The notes under the pieces: generated by a model
The model's input: the letters and a program-made list of their open reading frames with translations, nothing else
Told to the model about the DNA's origin: nothing
Databases searched by the model: none
Assembly: GCA_025786725.1 (NCBI GenBank)
Contig: JAHLTZ010000032.1
Span: 1-64,000 of the forward strand
Direction of reading: 5' to 3'
DNA from: Syncephalis fuscata
Taxonomy: Eukaryota; Zoopagomycota; Zoopagomycetes; Zoopagales; Piptocephalidaceae
DNA: 64,000 bases
In this document: one piece after another, positions 48,670 to 61,278 of the stretch
How the letters are laid out: every line of letters begins with the position of its first letter
Position numbering within the stretch: position 1 is the stretch's first letter
Program-made: the position numbers and the translations under genes

Positions 48670-50134
48670 AATGCTGAACAAGCGAGTAAAATGGCAACAA
48701 GGAACAACGACAACAACAATATCTGCATAAATCACAATGCCAAAAATAAAGAATAATATAATAAAACAGCTTTTAAATAGGCCGACAATTAAGAAATAAA
48801 GTATACTGATGTAGAGGATGCAGATACAGATACGCGTGCCGTCGCCGATATGGCAAATGCAATGTATTTATTATATAGAAAAAAATGTTTGTGCTGAGTC
48901 TTTACTCTCTCAGCGTGCACGTGCGCAATGACTACGCGCTAATCTTCTACGTGAAGTAATGATTTGCCGGCTGACCACAAATTTTTTACATGCGTGCACT
49001 TTGCTTCCTCGTCCGTCTGTGCACTTTTCGCTTGCTTTCTCGGACCACACTTTGATGCACGCAACGACATACTGTTCACGCCGCCTGTTCCATGCACTAT
49101 GAGTTTGCTTTCGCCTTGAACACGCAGCCATATGCCTATGAGTGCTGCACATCCATTTATTTAATTCTACTACCTCCCCCACATTTCTCCCATGATTTCA
49201 ATTATCACACGCATGAAGGTGCAGTTCACAAATAGCAGCTTAACAATAATGGTAACGTTTGTGGAGGGGGGGGGCAAAAAGAACATTAGCAATAATGCAG
49301 TAAATTACCAAGTTCTAGATTAATTAATTTATAGTATTAGTGTAAACTAAAAGATATTGTTAATGGGGAATAAATGAGTTTGTCATATTATTAAAATGGC
49401 CAAAAGAGCAGTCCAGTAACTCTGATTAATAGAGCATGTTGCTACGATCATTATGGCTATGCTCGTTGCTGACAACGTGGTTTGTGTCGCCTTGACCTGT
49501 TTTTGCAAGTGCTTTTCTGCAGGAGGTATATTGAAATCAGATTTTATTGTCAATTACCACAATATTCGGCAATTAAAACGCACGATTATCAAACAGATAG
49601 TGTATTAAAACAAATGGTATAATTGTTTAAAAAACTGATTATTATTATAGACGATATTAAATGGTATAGTGTCAAATAGTATAATTCTATTGTTATTGCT
49701 AAATTAAAAATATTATTAAGCTTTTGTTACAGCCATATTTGGTAATATAAGCTAATTGATTTTTCCACCTCTTATCAAGATAGTTAGTATTGACTTCGTT
49801 ATTAATATTTTTCAAATATATGTAAATAGCAATATTAATCACATTGATTTTGTTATTTATTAAATAATGACTTAGTTGTTCTCATTTTTTACTGTCTAAT
49901 ATTATAATGATTCACTGCTTATTCTTCTATAACATTATAGGCCATTATAATTTAATAAACTGAATTAAATATATATTTATTGAATACTTATAAAATGATT
50001 GGTTTGCACCACGTATATATCATATTGAAAATGAATAGTTTGTTTAACACATGGTAATCTCAGCGCATGTGTCCGATTCGGCGTTAGCACTCCACTTACA
50101 GTATGTTGTGCAACAGAAAGTCAATCAAGTGTGT
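48670..50134. other. Intergenic region
   Basis: The part 48880-49190 is GC-richer with an open minus frame of 90 codons, but it has no recognisable domain. A poly-G run of nine lies at 49266-49274. The rest is AT-rich with nothing recognised. Confidence 0.45.
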
Positions 50135-51986
50135 TTAAATGTGACTTTCTGCCTTATCTGCAGAACTCATTTCCTTCGCCTTGGATTGCAGTTTGGCTTG
50201 CTGACGCATTGCATCTGCGCCGTGAATAACTTTGCAAAATATAGCAGCAATGAATGCTAGAATAAGCGGCGGGATGTTAGCAATGAAGGCTTGACGAAAA
50301 GCTGTTTTCACAACAAGTTTGCCAATATCTTTTTGTTCTAATGGTAGTGTATCAAATATAGAAGTACTGCCATTAAACGGAATATCCTAATAAAACAGAC
50401 GATTATTCATTTTATTTTACCATAGCTATATTGCTACTTACTGGTAAATATTGTGCCATTGCCGATTCCAATCCGTGGTTAAATATTGTACCGGTAACAG
50501 CAACGCCGAAAGCACCACCGATAATTCGAAAGAATGAACTAAGTGTGGTAGCCACACCAATATCACCCGGTTCCGATGTGTATTGCGCGACCAGGATTAC
50601 AAGCTGCATGCCAAATCCAAGACCAAAGCCTGCCAAGAACATAGCACCTATCTCTAATGGCTGATTAGGATTGACATCAAAAAGTGTCATCAGGCCCGTG
50701 CCAACGGTGGCTATGGCCATGCCAAACAATAGAAAGGCGCGGTAAGACCATGCAGGCAGATAAGAAGTAGCTGTGCCAGATGCAATAGAAATAACGGCAA
50801 TTGGAATGACCAAGGGCAAAAGCTGCAGGCCAGAAGCAGTTGCAGTTGTGCCACGAAGTAACTATTATCGCGCACATAAAGTAAGTAGACGTCATTTTTA
50901 TACATGATTATCGCGCGCACACTAAATTTCATTTGCCCATACCTCATAAAATAGCGGAATGTAGTAGACCAGGCTAAGGAAACTCCAGCCAAAAAAGAAG
51001 CCACATGTAAACGATGCTGCCGTGCTTTTTCGTCTAAACATACGACCGGGTGTTAATGGATGTTTAGCTTTCCATCCTTCCCAGTAGACGGTAATGCCCG
51101 CTAGTAAAATGGCCACGCAGTATAGTGCGATAATTACAGCAGAATTCCAAGGATATCGTTTACCACCCCATGTTGTCGGCAATAGAAGGGAAACTGTGGC
51201 GGCCAGTACTAATAGTGCGCCAAAAAAGTCGATTTGCTTGATCTTCTCTTTGATCGACCCGGCACGTACAGGCAATTTAAGAAAGAAGCCCACCATAAAT
51301 ACGGTAATCGCGCCGACCGGCAGATTGATGTAAAATGCCCAATTCCATGAAAGATTGTCTGTTAATGTACCACCAAGCAGTGGCCCAACTACACTAGCAA
51401 TTGCAAACACGGCACTGATAAGTCCCTGATATTTGCCACGATTATATGGCTCTACAACGTCAGAAATGACTAGGTATACGAGCGACACAAGGCCGCCACC
51501 ACCCACACCCATAAGAGCACGAAAGTAATAAGCATATTCATACTTGTGCTTAGCGCACTGCCAAGCGAGCCAAGCATAAATATAGTTTGTGCGCAAAGCA
51601 TTGTTGTTTTACGACCAAAAATGTCGGATAAACGACCATACAGTGGCTGAAATGAAGTGTTTGTCAACATGTAAGCTGTCGCTATCCAAAAAGAATCGGA
51701 TAATGCATTAAATTGTTTGGCAATTGCTGGTAGAGCTGTTGCTACCAGTGTCAAATTAAGGGTAGCCATAAAAACAGCGAAGCCACATCTACATATGGTT
51801 TTAGCGCTTAGCAAATACATGCAATGCCATTAAGGTTACTTACCCGATTAGGACCGGAATAAGTTGCTTAGGTGGCAACACGGTTGATTGCTGGAAAGTA
51901 TTTGGTGGTACTGAGTCCATGCTAGATGTATGGTTATCTGAGCTATGGGCCATATCCACAGAAATGGTGTCGTTAGGTTGTTCCAT
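50135..51986 (-). CDS. DHA2-type MFS drug/H+ antiporter, copy 1 (apparent one-base deletion)
   Basis: Four exons on the minus strand: 51844-51986, 50943-51788, 50442-50861, 50135-50386; about 553 aa. A polar N-terminal tail precedes TM1 (LVATALPAIAKQF). Motif A reads GRLSDIFGRKT. The central part ALMGVGGGGLVSLVYLVISD, then VGPLLGGTLTDNLSWNWAFY and INLPVG is diagnostic of the 14-helix DHA2 family, which exports drugs or basic amino acids, often from the vacuole or plasma membrane. Near 51526 the frame changes: the sequence gives MNMLIT then jumps to FRALMG; one missing base restores the family consensus MLIIFRALMG. A paralogue follows upstream on the same strand. Confidence 0.88.
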
Positions 51987-52404
51987 ATCGTAAAAGTAGG
52001 TAAGATTTAATTGGCAAAACAAAAAGAAGAGGCGAGGATGAGAGAGCAAACAAATAGCTGGATGCAACATATAGCCGGGATGTTACCTTTTTTATTCAAC
52101 GGTTAATTATCGGACCGGCAAAAAACTAAAGCAATATATCCATTTTTGGTAAAACAGGTTGGCCACTTTTTTCTATTTTAAACCAAACGCGCAAAGAAAA
52201 ATGACAATATGTGGCATTTGAACTTGGTTTGATTACCATGTGAAGCAGTGTGTAATTAAATGAAACAAAATATATTAATAAAACATCATTCCATCTTGGC
52301 TTGTTAAAGACGTTGCCAACGACGGCACAATATGTTAATGTTTGCAAGAAGTATTTTTATTTAATGAATAGCAAAAATAACACAAAATGATACTGTAATA
52401 TAAA
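51987..52404. other. Intergenic region between tandem transporters
   Basis: Promoter of copy 1 and 3' end of copy 2. Nothing else recognised. Confidence 0.5.
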
Positions 52405-54403
52405 TCAAGCGTCTAACTCCTGCATTGCAGGTAGTTTTAAGTCGCTTTCTAGAGTGGCTTCTAAATTCTTAGAAGGGGATACAAACGCGGCCGATATCAT
52501 CGATATTGCTGATGCAGGGATCAATAGCATAAACAAATTTCGAAAACCCGTCAAGTAGAGCTGCCTTGTTTCTTCGGAAATGTTTGCAAAATCCACTTTG
52601 GTTATATTATTATCTATTGAAATACCCCCTACAGAACTGTTAAGCACGGCACCCATAGCGGCAATACCAAATACGCCGCCAACAATGCGGAAGAAAGTAA
52701 CCAGACCGGTTGCTGTTGCCATATCTTTGAAACAAACAATAGTTCATTAGTAAGCTGAAACAATGTCACGTTATTGCACAGTACCTTTACGCTCGGCAAA
52801 TATCTGAGCAGCGTACATTGATGTTTGAATACTGCAGCCAACTCCAATTCCAGCCACGGTTGTTGTCGTCATTTCCAAAGCAAGCGAATCAATACCACTT
52901 TTGCCTATAAGCTGTAAAAGGGCACAGGACACAAGTAGCATTATCATACCAACTGTCATGCTTATACGGAACCTCCATGGATGAGTCATTCGAGCTGTCA
53001 TGGTAGTAGTGATAAAGGACGACACTGCCACAGTAAGAATTAAAGGAATAAGTGTAAGACCAGATTTGGTAGCCGAGTAGTTTCGAACAATCTAAAAAGC
53101 AAACGACAAATTAATACTTAATCCATTTAAGTAAACCAACAATTACTAACCTGATAATACATGGGGAAGTAGTAGATAAGTCCAAAGAATACCCATCCCA
53201 TAGCAAAAACGCTAATAAAAATGGCTAAGATTCCTGGCTGTCTGAACAGGCTGCCAGTAATCAGTGGCTTCTTCTTTCCGTATTTCTCACAGCCCCAGCC
53301 TTCCCACCAAATGGTAGCACCTAGGATGAGTGCGCCAGCGCAATAAAGCGAAATAATTAGTGGATGATTCCAAGCATATTCCTGGCCGCCCCATGATGTT
53401 GGCAAAAGTAAAGTAGTATTGGTGGCAATAATCAAAAATGATCCTAGCCAATCAATACGGCGTAGTTTCGTTTTTGAAGAACCAGGTACAGGTGGTAAAT
53501 GAAGCGCAAATATAATGACCAGAATGGTAATGGCACCAACAGGTAAATTAATATAAAACTATTATGTAATGATTTAAATTATTAACACGTTAATATAGTT
53601 TTACAAATCAACTTACCGCCCAGCGCCAAGTAAGATGGTCGGTAAATAAACCACCGACTAGTGGTCCAACAATGCTGGCGAATGCAAAAATAGCACCAAC
53701 AGCACCTTGAAATTGACCGCAACGTTTTGGGGGGACAATGTCTACAAATTATGCTAATTAGCTGACTAAATTAAGGAAAGAACAGTTTTCACTTACCAGT
53801 AAGAATGACCATAGATAGCGCAAGTAAGCCGGCACCGCCAATGCCTGAGATGGCACGAAAGATAATTAACGATGTCATGGACCAGGCAAGGCCGCAGCCC
53901 AACGAGCCTAGCACAAAAAGAACAATCGCAAGCAAGATCATAATACGTCGTCCAAAGATATCAGAAAATCGACCATAAAGGGGCTGGCATACCGTGCTGG
54001 TGAGTAAATAGGATGTACCCACCCACGATATTTGCTCGAACCCATTCAAGTCTGAAGCGATTTTTGGCAATGCCGTTGCTACAATTGTCTCATCTAAGGC
54101 CGATAGTAAAATGGCGAGTGAAAGTCTATTGCCAAATAATAGTCGGTTAGCTTTTTCTGTCGAAATACTCTATTTAATACACCTACCCATAAGTACTAGG
54201 TAGAGTTCACGTGGTGGGAGCTCACGTTGTTGATTTGCCGTTTCTACCGACAATGTTCGATGAAGACTGGTTGGTGTGAATTCCGACGGTTCTGTCTCAT
54301 CAAATGCAGTCGTATGCGATTGCACAGAACGTACGGATTGCATGTAAGATGGCGCAGCTATGCTTGTATCCTTGTTTGATGGTGGTACGTGGATTTCGCT
54401 CAT
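52405..54403 (-). CDS. DHA2-type MFS drug/H+ antiporter, copy 2
   Basis: Six exons on the minus strand: 54183-54403, 53797-54125, 53617-53741, 53151-53558, 52785-53091, 52405-52724; 569 aa, frame intact. After a 70-residue polar tail: ALDETIVATALPKIASDLNG (motif D1), GRFSDIFGRR (motif A), FRAISGIGGAGLLALSMVIL, IVGPLVGGLFTDHLTWRWAF and YINLPVG. These place it in the same family as copy 1. It has more introns, at partly different places, so the duplication is old. The first intron uses a weaker donor (GTGTAT), chosen because it alone keeps the phase into TM1. Confidence 0.92.
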
Positions 54404-55330
54404 GTTGCTCGATAGGTTAAGTTCGTGAATTAAGATAGTAAATTTATTTGAAGCATAGGGGCGTTAAGGACATAAGGAGGTTTTTAAATAATGGCGGCTA
54501 CAACGCTAAAGAGAAATAAGGGGTCTGAGTTTTATAAGGGCACCAATAATAAAAAGGCGTAATGGCGGAGTAATCAATATAGCAATTCAAGGCTGTGCTT
54601 ATAGTGATAAGGCAACTTGAACACGGTCAGCATGTAGTCGCAGTCACATCTAAAATACATCCTTGGCACTCATTTATTTGGACTGTTGTTGTGTTTCAAT
54701 TAATAAAACCACGTTTAACATAATACACTAATTTCCTTTTCTTGTTTTAGAACCTCGTGAACATTTCTATTGTTTTCATTTCAGCAACCTTGCAATATTC
54801 ATCGATTCTCTTACTATCTCTAATTTCCCATGGCCTTATCAAAACTTAACAAATAACCATTCGTTTTACAGTGTTGAAGATAAACTGGCATAGTATTTGT
54901 AACATTAGTCAAAAATAATAACTGTAAGGAAGTAATTATACTATTACTTTCCCGCGGTTACGTAATTCAATCTCCACAAAGTTTATATTGTTGTACAAAT
55001 TCATTATAATAAAAAAACCACCTTTTCCATTACACATTGCATTACAGTTATTACATTGGTAAAAACGATAATTTATTATCACATTGCGTATATTGAATCT
55101 TATATCGCGTTTGCTACATTAACTATTTTTGCGCTTGCCGTTCAATGCTTTCAGTTTAATCTGTTATCGCGCCACTTCAAACTGATTGTTGCTGTTTCAA
55201 AAATTACAGTTACACAATATACACAAAAATCTATTTTATTCTCATAATAAATTCTCGTTTACTGCTGACGCGTACCAAACAGTTTATCGGCGATTCTATT
55301 TTTTTGTAAAACACTAGTGTAACCTGGTGA
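54404..55330. other. Intergenic region
   Basis: No gene recognised. Confidence 0.5.
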
Positions 55331-56328
55331 TGGTGCATGGGAATTGGGTAGATTTGCGGAGAAACAAAAAAGAATAATGGCGTTCCAACAAACAACCACT
55401 TGGGCCCGCAGCAATTTGGTATCAATCAGTACGCAATGGTACTACACCACATATTACTTGAGAACGGCTGAATCTGGATTCTGGAACATTTTAGCGGTAA
55501 TTGTTTAGCGGCCATTGCACGCTTAGCTCACACGATTACGTTGGACAGAAGATAAAGAAATTGAAGAATATATTACTAGTCTCACAGTGTTACGCAGTCG
55601 AATCCCAGACGTCGTTGACATGGAATAGCCATGGCTTCTCGACTTAAATTGCCCTCTGAGTAACTGACCGATTCAATCCGCAATATACCCACCAATATCA
55701 GCGGAGCTTATATTTCCACACGTGCTTTCTGTTACCCAAAAAAACACGGATTACAACACTTGGCGCAAACACTAACTAAATTCAATAACAAATCAACTCC
55801 GATGGATTTAGACACAACAATGCAAGCTCTAAACAGTTTGGGTTTTACTAATAATCGCAACAATAACAACAATAACAACCAACAGCAAACCAATGGTTTA
55901 GATTTACAGCTAGCAATTGTCAACATCCAAGCAAACAACAACATAATCCAGGGAAACGACAACCGTCAGTAATTGAACGTGACACACTTACTGACCGCTA
56001 GTTTGCCACCAATACATTGATACCATCCGGATTTGAGCAACCTACACTCATTCAAGGCCACACTAGTTCCGGATTAATTACAGTATCGCCTAGAATCAAT
56101 GATGTTTCGGCTCATTTATTAGTCGATTCTAATACATCCACCAACCTTATAAATATTGAGTTTGCCAAGAAAGCACGAGTACATGTCACGAAGCAAGCAA
56201 ATTCAACAAATATGAAGTTGAGAAATGGTATGGAGTGCAATGTACCTAGTATTGAAAATAAGGTGTACTATTTTCAAATATTTGAAAGAGCAAACCAATT
56301 TTACTATTATAAAATTAAACAATTATAA
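55331..56328 (+). mobile_element. Degenerate LTR-type retroelement gag/protease remnant
   Basis: Pieces of a gag-like and a protease-like frame survive, separated by stops. At 55760-55972 a fragment contains PMDLDTTMQALNSLGF, as at the C-terminal side of Ty3/gypsy-type fungal gag proteins, followed by an Asn/Gln-rich stretch. At 56017-56328 comes HLLVDSNTSTNLINIEFAKK, like the retropepsin start LVDSGASxNFI, but the catalytic DSG has become DSN. No reverse transcriptase, integrase or LTRs were seen. It is a dead fragment. Confidence 0.6.
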
Positions 56329-57304
56329 TGCAGTATTAAATATGCCATGATTGAGAAAGCACAAAGCAAGAATAGATTGGAACACTAATTATCAATACTA
56401 GTTGTAATATAACATCCAATCTTAGATTAGAAACACTGATAGTTTACAGTCTTTATTCATGTCAATAGAAGAAGTAGAGCAAACAGAGGCCAATGATATG
56501 CTTTTATTGGCAATGCAGCTCATCTAAAGAAATTGTACTACTAATTAAATCGATGTTCTACTATTGATAATATAATCTTTGATGACAATAATTTTTTCAA
56601 AAGATAATAGCGTATTTATATGGTGTTATTAAATAAAATAAAGAATTTTCAATATCTATAATTACTTATACACACCATGGGGTATTAAATGTATCCAGCC
56701 TTTGTCTTTAAACATTTATGAATGTCATGCTTTTGATGGTGCACAGTCAGTAAATATATACCAATTGGTTCCTTTGCCTTCCATTGAGAGATGTTTTCAT
56801 GGTTTTGAATAAAAGATGCGTTTTATAACTATGCACCGACCATTGTATGCTCATTGTGTCCATTTTTCACGCCGTTTTAATACATCATTTGGGTCATTTA
56901 ATTTATATTACAATGTTATCATACGTGCCATTATTTTTTATTATTAATAAAGGCCGTTTATCTATTGCTATGATGCTATTTGTGGGTTTTAACTTGATTC
57001 ACTTACACATGTATATAGTGTATTCTACTTGATTATTCGTCTATATTCATATCATTTCATATTCTAGCCAAGTAAGAAAAGAAAAACTTGTGGAATAGGA
57101 GCTATTAAGTATAATAATAATAATAATAATAATAATAGTTTTATTAAATAATGACGGTAAAAATAATATCACTTTAAATTTGTAACAATGGATTCGTGTT
57201 GCACGCACATCAATGTCATGACTTTAATCAATGATAATTTATTGCAAGTATACCAGTGTGTAGTAATTTTTATAATTAAAGGAATTAGCGAAGATGCTCC
57301 AGCT
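56329..57304. other. Intergenic region
   Basis: AT-rich with an AAT run near 57110-57135 next to the 3' end of DBP10. No gene recognised. Confidence 0.5.
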
Positions 57305-60300
57305 TTATCGTCGTTTACCCTTGGCCGGTTTTGAATGGCGACCGGTTTTTGCTCGACGGCGTTCCTTAACTTCACGCGCCTTTCGAATCTGGTCGGCGTT
57401 TTTAAGTTCGCTCTTGACCACAGGTTTTGATTTATTGGCTCGATTACCACCGCCATGACCACCTCCACTATTGGAAGCACCAGATGTCTCTCCTGCCTTC
57501 TCGTTCTCTGCTTGCTTCTTGAACTTCTTTTGCTTGCGTTCATAGGCCACATGGAAACGATCCACCTCTTTTGGTGCATCGGTCTTGTTATGACGATAAC
57601 GTTTGCGGTTTATCTTGCCCGTAGAAAGTTCTTGCTCACCCGCACGTGGAATATTAATCTTAGTCTTCTCCTGCCAATCTGTATAACTGTAGTAATCTGT
57701 TAGCGTTTATTCTAATGATAATCATTTACTTACCGGCCACTTTTGTAGGTTGCTGAAATTAAAGCACCACTTTCCGTGCGCACCATTTTCTTATTATCTG
57801 AGCCAACACCAGTACCCTGAACAAACTTCTTCTTCTTAGCATCCCAGCGTAACTTGCCACGTTTATTCTTCATCTCATCGGTATCTTCACCGGTAAAATC
57901 TAATACAGCACCACGAGCCTGTTCCATAAACGAGCCTGACTGAGTCATGGAATAGCCACGCTCCGTGTTGGCATCTTTTTGATAGTGCGACATGTAAAAC
58001 TCTTCATCACGTGCAGTTCTTGATTTTTTCTTATTGGCTGGTTTACACATTATATAATTAGCTTTAATAAACAAATTGTCAAATAATTACCTTTAGTCGA
58101 AGCAGTCGAAGCTATTTTAAATGTTTCCTATATACGCTCAATTAGATATTGCTTTATATTACTATCTTGCCTAGTTACTCACCCGTAGCATAGTCTCATC
58201 AGCTTGTTCACTACTACCAGCAGGTAATTTAGCACTGGCCGTGTTGGCTTCTTCGGCAAATTCAGCTATCGATTCAGCTGCTGCCTTTTTTGCTTTTATG
58301 GCTTCAATTTTGGCATCAACTACAGTTCGGCGCTGACGTACAATTAATGCTGCTTCACTGGCCTTACGAGTACCACGACTACCAATTTCAAAAATCGTCT
58401 ATAATAAAAATTAATTACAAATGATTACTCATCAATTGATCATATATACCTCAGCAGGACGGAAACTAGCAATTGCCGCAACTAAATCGGCTCGTTCGTT
58501 TTCTAGTTGGCCACCAACCTTATCGGCTATTATTATAACATACCTTATTAGTTATTCAAACAAATATTCTTTCTATTTACTTACCGAGCAATCTATGTGT
58601 TTCTGAGTAAGCCGCATCGGATATCAGCTCCTTTGCACGTTTATAACTCTCGGCTGCCGCACGCGATCGACTTTTATAGAACATGCGATAGGCATTTTGC
58701 ATAACACCATACATATCATTTATCTCCGTGTTATCCCGTAATTGTCGACGGGTCCATTCAACGTCATCTTCAAGTAGTGTGCGCGGTAATGTACCTAGTA
58801 CAATCTCACCCGAATAATCCGGCGCAGATGTTGCTGATTTGCCTAATTTAAGAGGACGAGCAAGGAAAAGATGTAGATCGACAAGGAATGGTAGCTACAA
58901 TACAGTGTAAGTATATATATATATGTGTATGTATGTATGTATGTATGTATGTATGTATGTATGTATGTATGTATGGTCAGTTCATTCACGTAGTAGACTT
59001 ACTTCATCAGGAGCAATAAGTGAATAGGCCCAGCCTCGTCGACCAGCTCGTGCTGCACGACCCACCCGATGCACAAACACTTTACTACCATCGACAAAGT
59101 CGTAGTTGATTACATTCTCCAAGATGGGAATATCAATACCACGAGCAGCTACATCTGTCACAACCAATAGACTGGTAAAACCACGTCGGAACTGTTCAAT
59201 ATGTTGTCGTCGTGCCACTTGGTCCAATGATCCATAAATATAAGAGAGCGCATAACCCGCCTTGGTCAATAGATTGGCCACATATTCAACATGATGCTTC
59301 GTAGCAACAAATATAATCGTTTGCTTATCGGCTTTACCTCTGCCTGATGGCATATAAATCTCGTCGTCATCGTCATCATCGTCGCCACCATCATCTCCAT
59401 TCTTATTTTTGCGCTTTCGTTTTACATTCTTCTTCTTCGTCTTCTGTCCTTCCAATGCTGTATTAGTAATTTTGGGTACCTTAATAACATCACGTAATAA
59501 ATATAATAATGCTCCGTCCTTTTCCTCTTGTTTTAATGCAAAGAACGCCATCTAATAACTGAATCAGTTCGCTGTATATACTATTTCAATAAAACTGTAC
59601 CTCAAGATCGGCACTAATTTTGGTATCAGCATCTAGACGAACCAATGTAGGATCTTGTAGACCTGCTTTAGCAAAGTCTACCAATATTTTAGGTAAAGTG
59701 GCAGAGAAAAGCAACGTTTGTCTCGATGACGGTAACCGATGTAGAATTTCATGTAGCTGGACTGAGAAGCCCATTTCAAATAGGCTATAATAACGCCAGT
59801 ATTAATTGATCTCTATCGTGTTGAATAGATAATAGCCACTTACCGATCTGCTTCATCAAATACAATATACTCGACGGTCTTTAATTCCAATTCCATTTCA
59901 ACAATCAAATGCAATAATCGACCCGGTGTAGCAATAAGACTATTATTATACATTTAATTAGCTGCTTAAATTAAATGGCAACAACTATGACTTACATATC
60001 AGGATTACTAGCAATCGATCGGAATTGGTCCTCCAAACTGTCACCACCCACAATGACACAACTACGCAAATCAGTAAATCGAGCCAAATCTTTAGCTGCC
60101 TTTTGAGTTTGCATGGCCAATTCACGACTAGGAGATAGTACAATAGCCCGTGCACCAACCTAATACATATATCTTAAATTACACCGCTATTATAACTAAA
60201 TGGATCGTTTTACTTACCTTGGCCGAATGTCCTTTTAATTTCTCCAACATTGGAATAAGGAATGCTGCTGTCTTACCCGAACCGGTTCGTGCCATACCAA

Positions 60301-60928
60301 CAACATCATTGCCATCCATTACGAGTGGAATACATTTACGTTGAATGGGTGTGGGTACTTTGTAGCCTTTCTTTAACACAGCATTAAATACTGGCTTACT
60401 TAATCCTAAATAATCATTAATATTAACAAATGGCCTATCTATTCTACTTGGTTACTTACCCATCGATTGAAAACCACCGGATTTCTTCTTCTTTTTATTA
60501 TTAGACATAATCTGTTGGTTAATAAAGTCTGCATCGTCATCATCGTCATCATCGTCATTATTACTATTATCAAATCCATCGTCTATATTGTTACTATTGC
60601 GCTTTTCATCTTTCTTTGATTTCCGGCCATTGGCTGGTACAGGAATGAGCGCATTTGAAACATCCATATCAGTGTCTGAATCCTCGTCTACACTATGCAT
60701 AGCATCGCTCATATCAATATCTGAAAAGCTCATGCCATCGTTGCTATTATTGCCGCTAATATCTTTCAAATCTGAAAAACTATCGTCTGAATCCGACTCT
60801 ATAGCTGGTGTATCACGACGACGCGGCTGAACCTGCTCAACGGCAGTCCCTTCTGACACATCTGAGCCATCTAGTTCAATCTCTTCTTTCGTCATTGGTC
60901 GCTTTCTTCTTTGTGTTTTACGCGCCAT
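57305..60928 (-). CDS. DBP10: ATP-dependent RNA helicase Dbp10/DDX54
   Basis: Twelve exons on the minus strand: 60460-60928, 60218-60405, 59996-60159, 59844-59939, 59601-59784, 59003-59551, 58585-58894, 58450-58526, 58183-58398, 58091-58127, 57734-58037, 57305-57686; 991 aa, all phases agree. Acidic head, then Q-motif region ([20 protein letters not shown]), Walker [59 protein letters not shown] and [10 protein letters not shown]. The tail holds the Dbp10 C-terminal signature [34 protein letters not shown], and a basic end. Dbp10 remodels pre-60S ribosomes in the nucleolus. An insert rich in Lys/Arg and then eight Asp residues lies between the two helicase lobes' core motifs. Confidence 0.97.
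58926..58976. repeat. GTAT tetranucleotide microsatellite in a DBP10 intron
   Basis: About twelve uninterrupted GTAT units lie inside the intron between exons 6 and 7, preceded by a short AT run. Confidence 0.95.
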
Positions 60929-61278
60929 CGTTGCAATCGAACAAAAGTAGAAATGTGTTGAAAAAAAAAGCAAAAAAAAGCAAAATCTATATTAAGTCCA
61001 AGTGGGTAGATATTAACAATTATTTTATTATTATAATAGACTGTTGGTTTCGGTTTCTTAGTATACCGATCCAGATGTTATCGTGGCAAATAGGCAGATT
61101 GATTCGGTTGTCTTTGCATCCGTATCTCGTTGCATTCGCTCTTTCCCAGTAGTATTAGTAGTCCTCGTCGTAGCACATACGGCTTTTTTTTTGGCTTAAA
61201 CTCCATTGCTATTGCTACCACTGCCATTATCTGCCATTATTTGACTATTAAATAATATATAGCCACTTGTTTACCACC
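60929..61278. promoter_or_regulatory. Divergent promoter region (DBP10 / carrier)
   Basis: 350 bases separate the start codons of DBP10 (minus) and the nucleotide carrier (plus). It includes an A-rich tract just upstream of DBP10. Confidence 0.5.

Noticed and set aside
48910..49182. 90-codon open minus frame in a GC-richer stretch
   Set aside because: No domain, no splice partners and strongly Arg/Cys/His-biased composition; it may be an upstream non-coding region.
56847..57032. 61-codon hydrophobic frame
   Set aside because: AT-driven Ile/Leu/Phe-rich translation without support.
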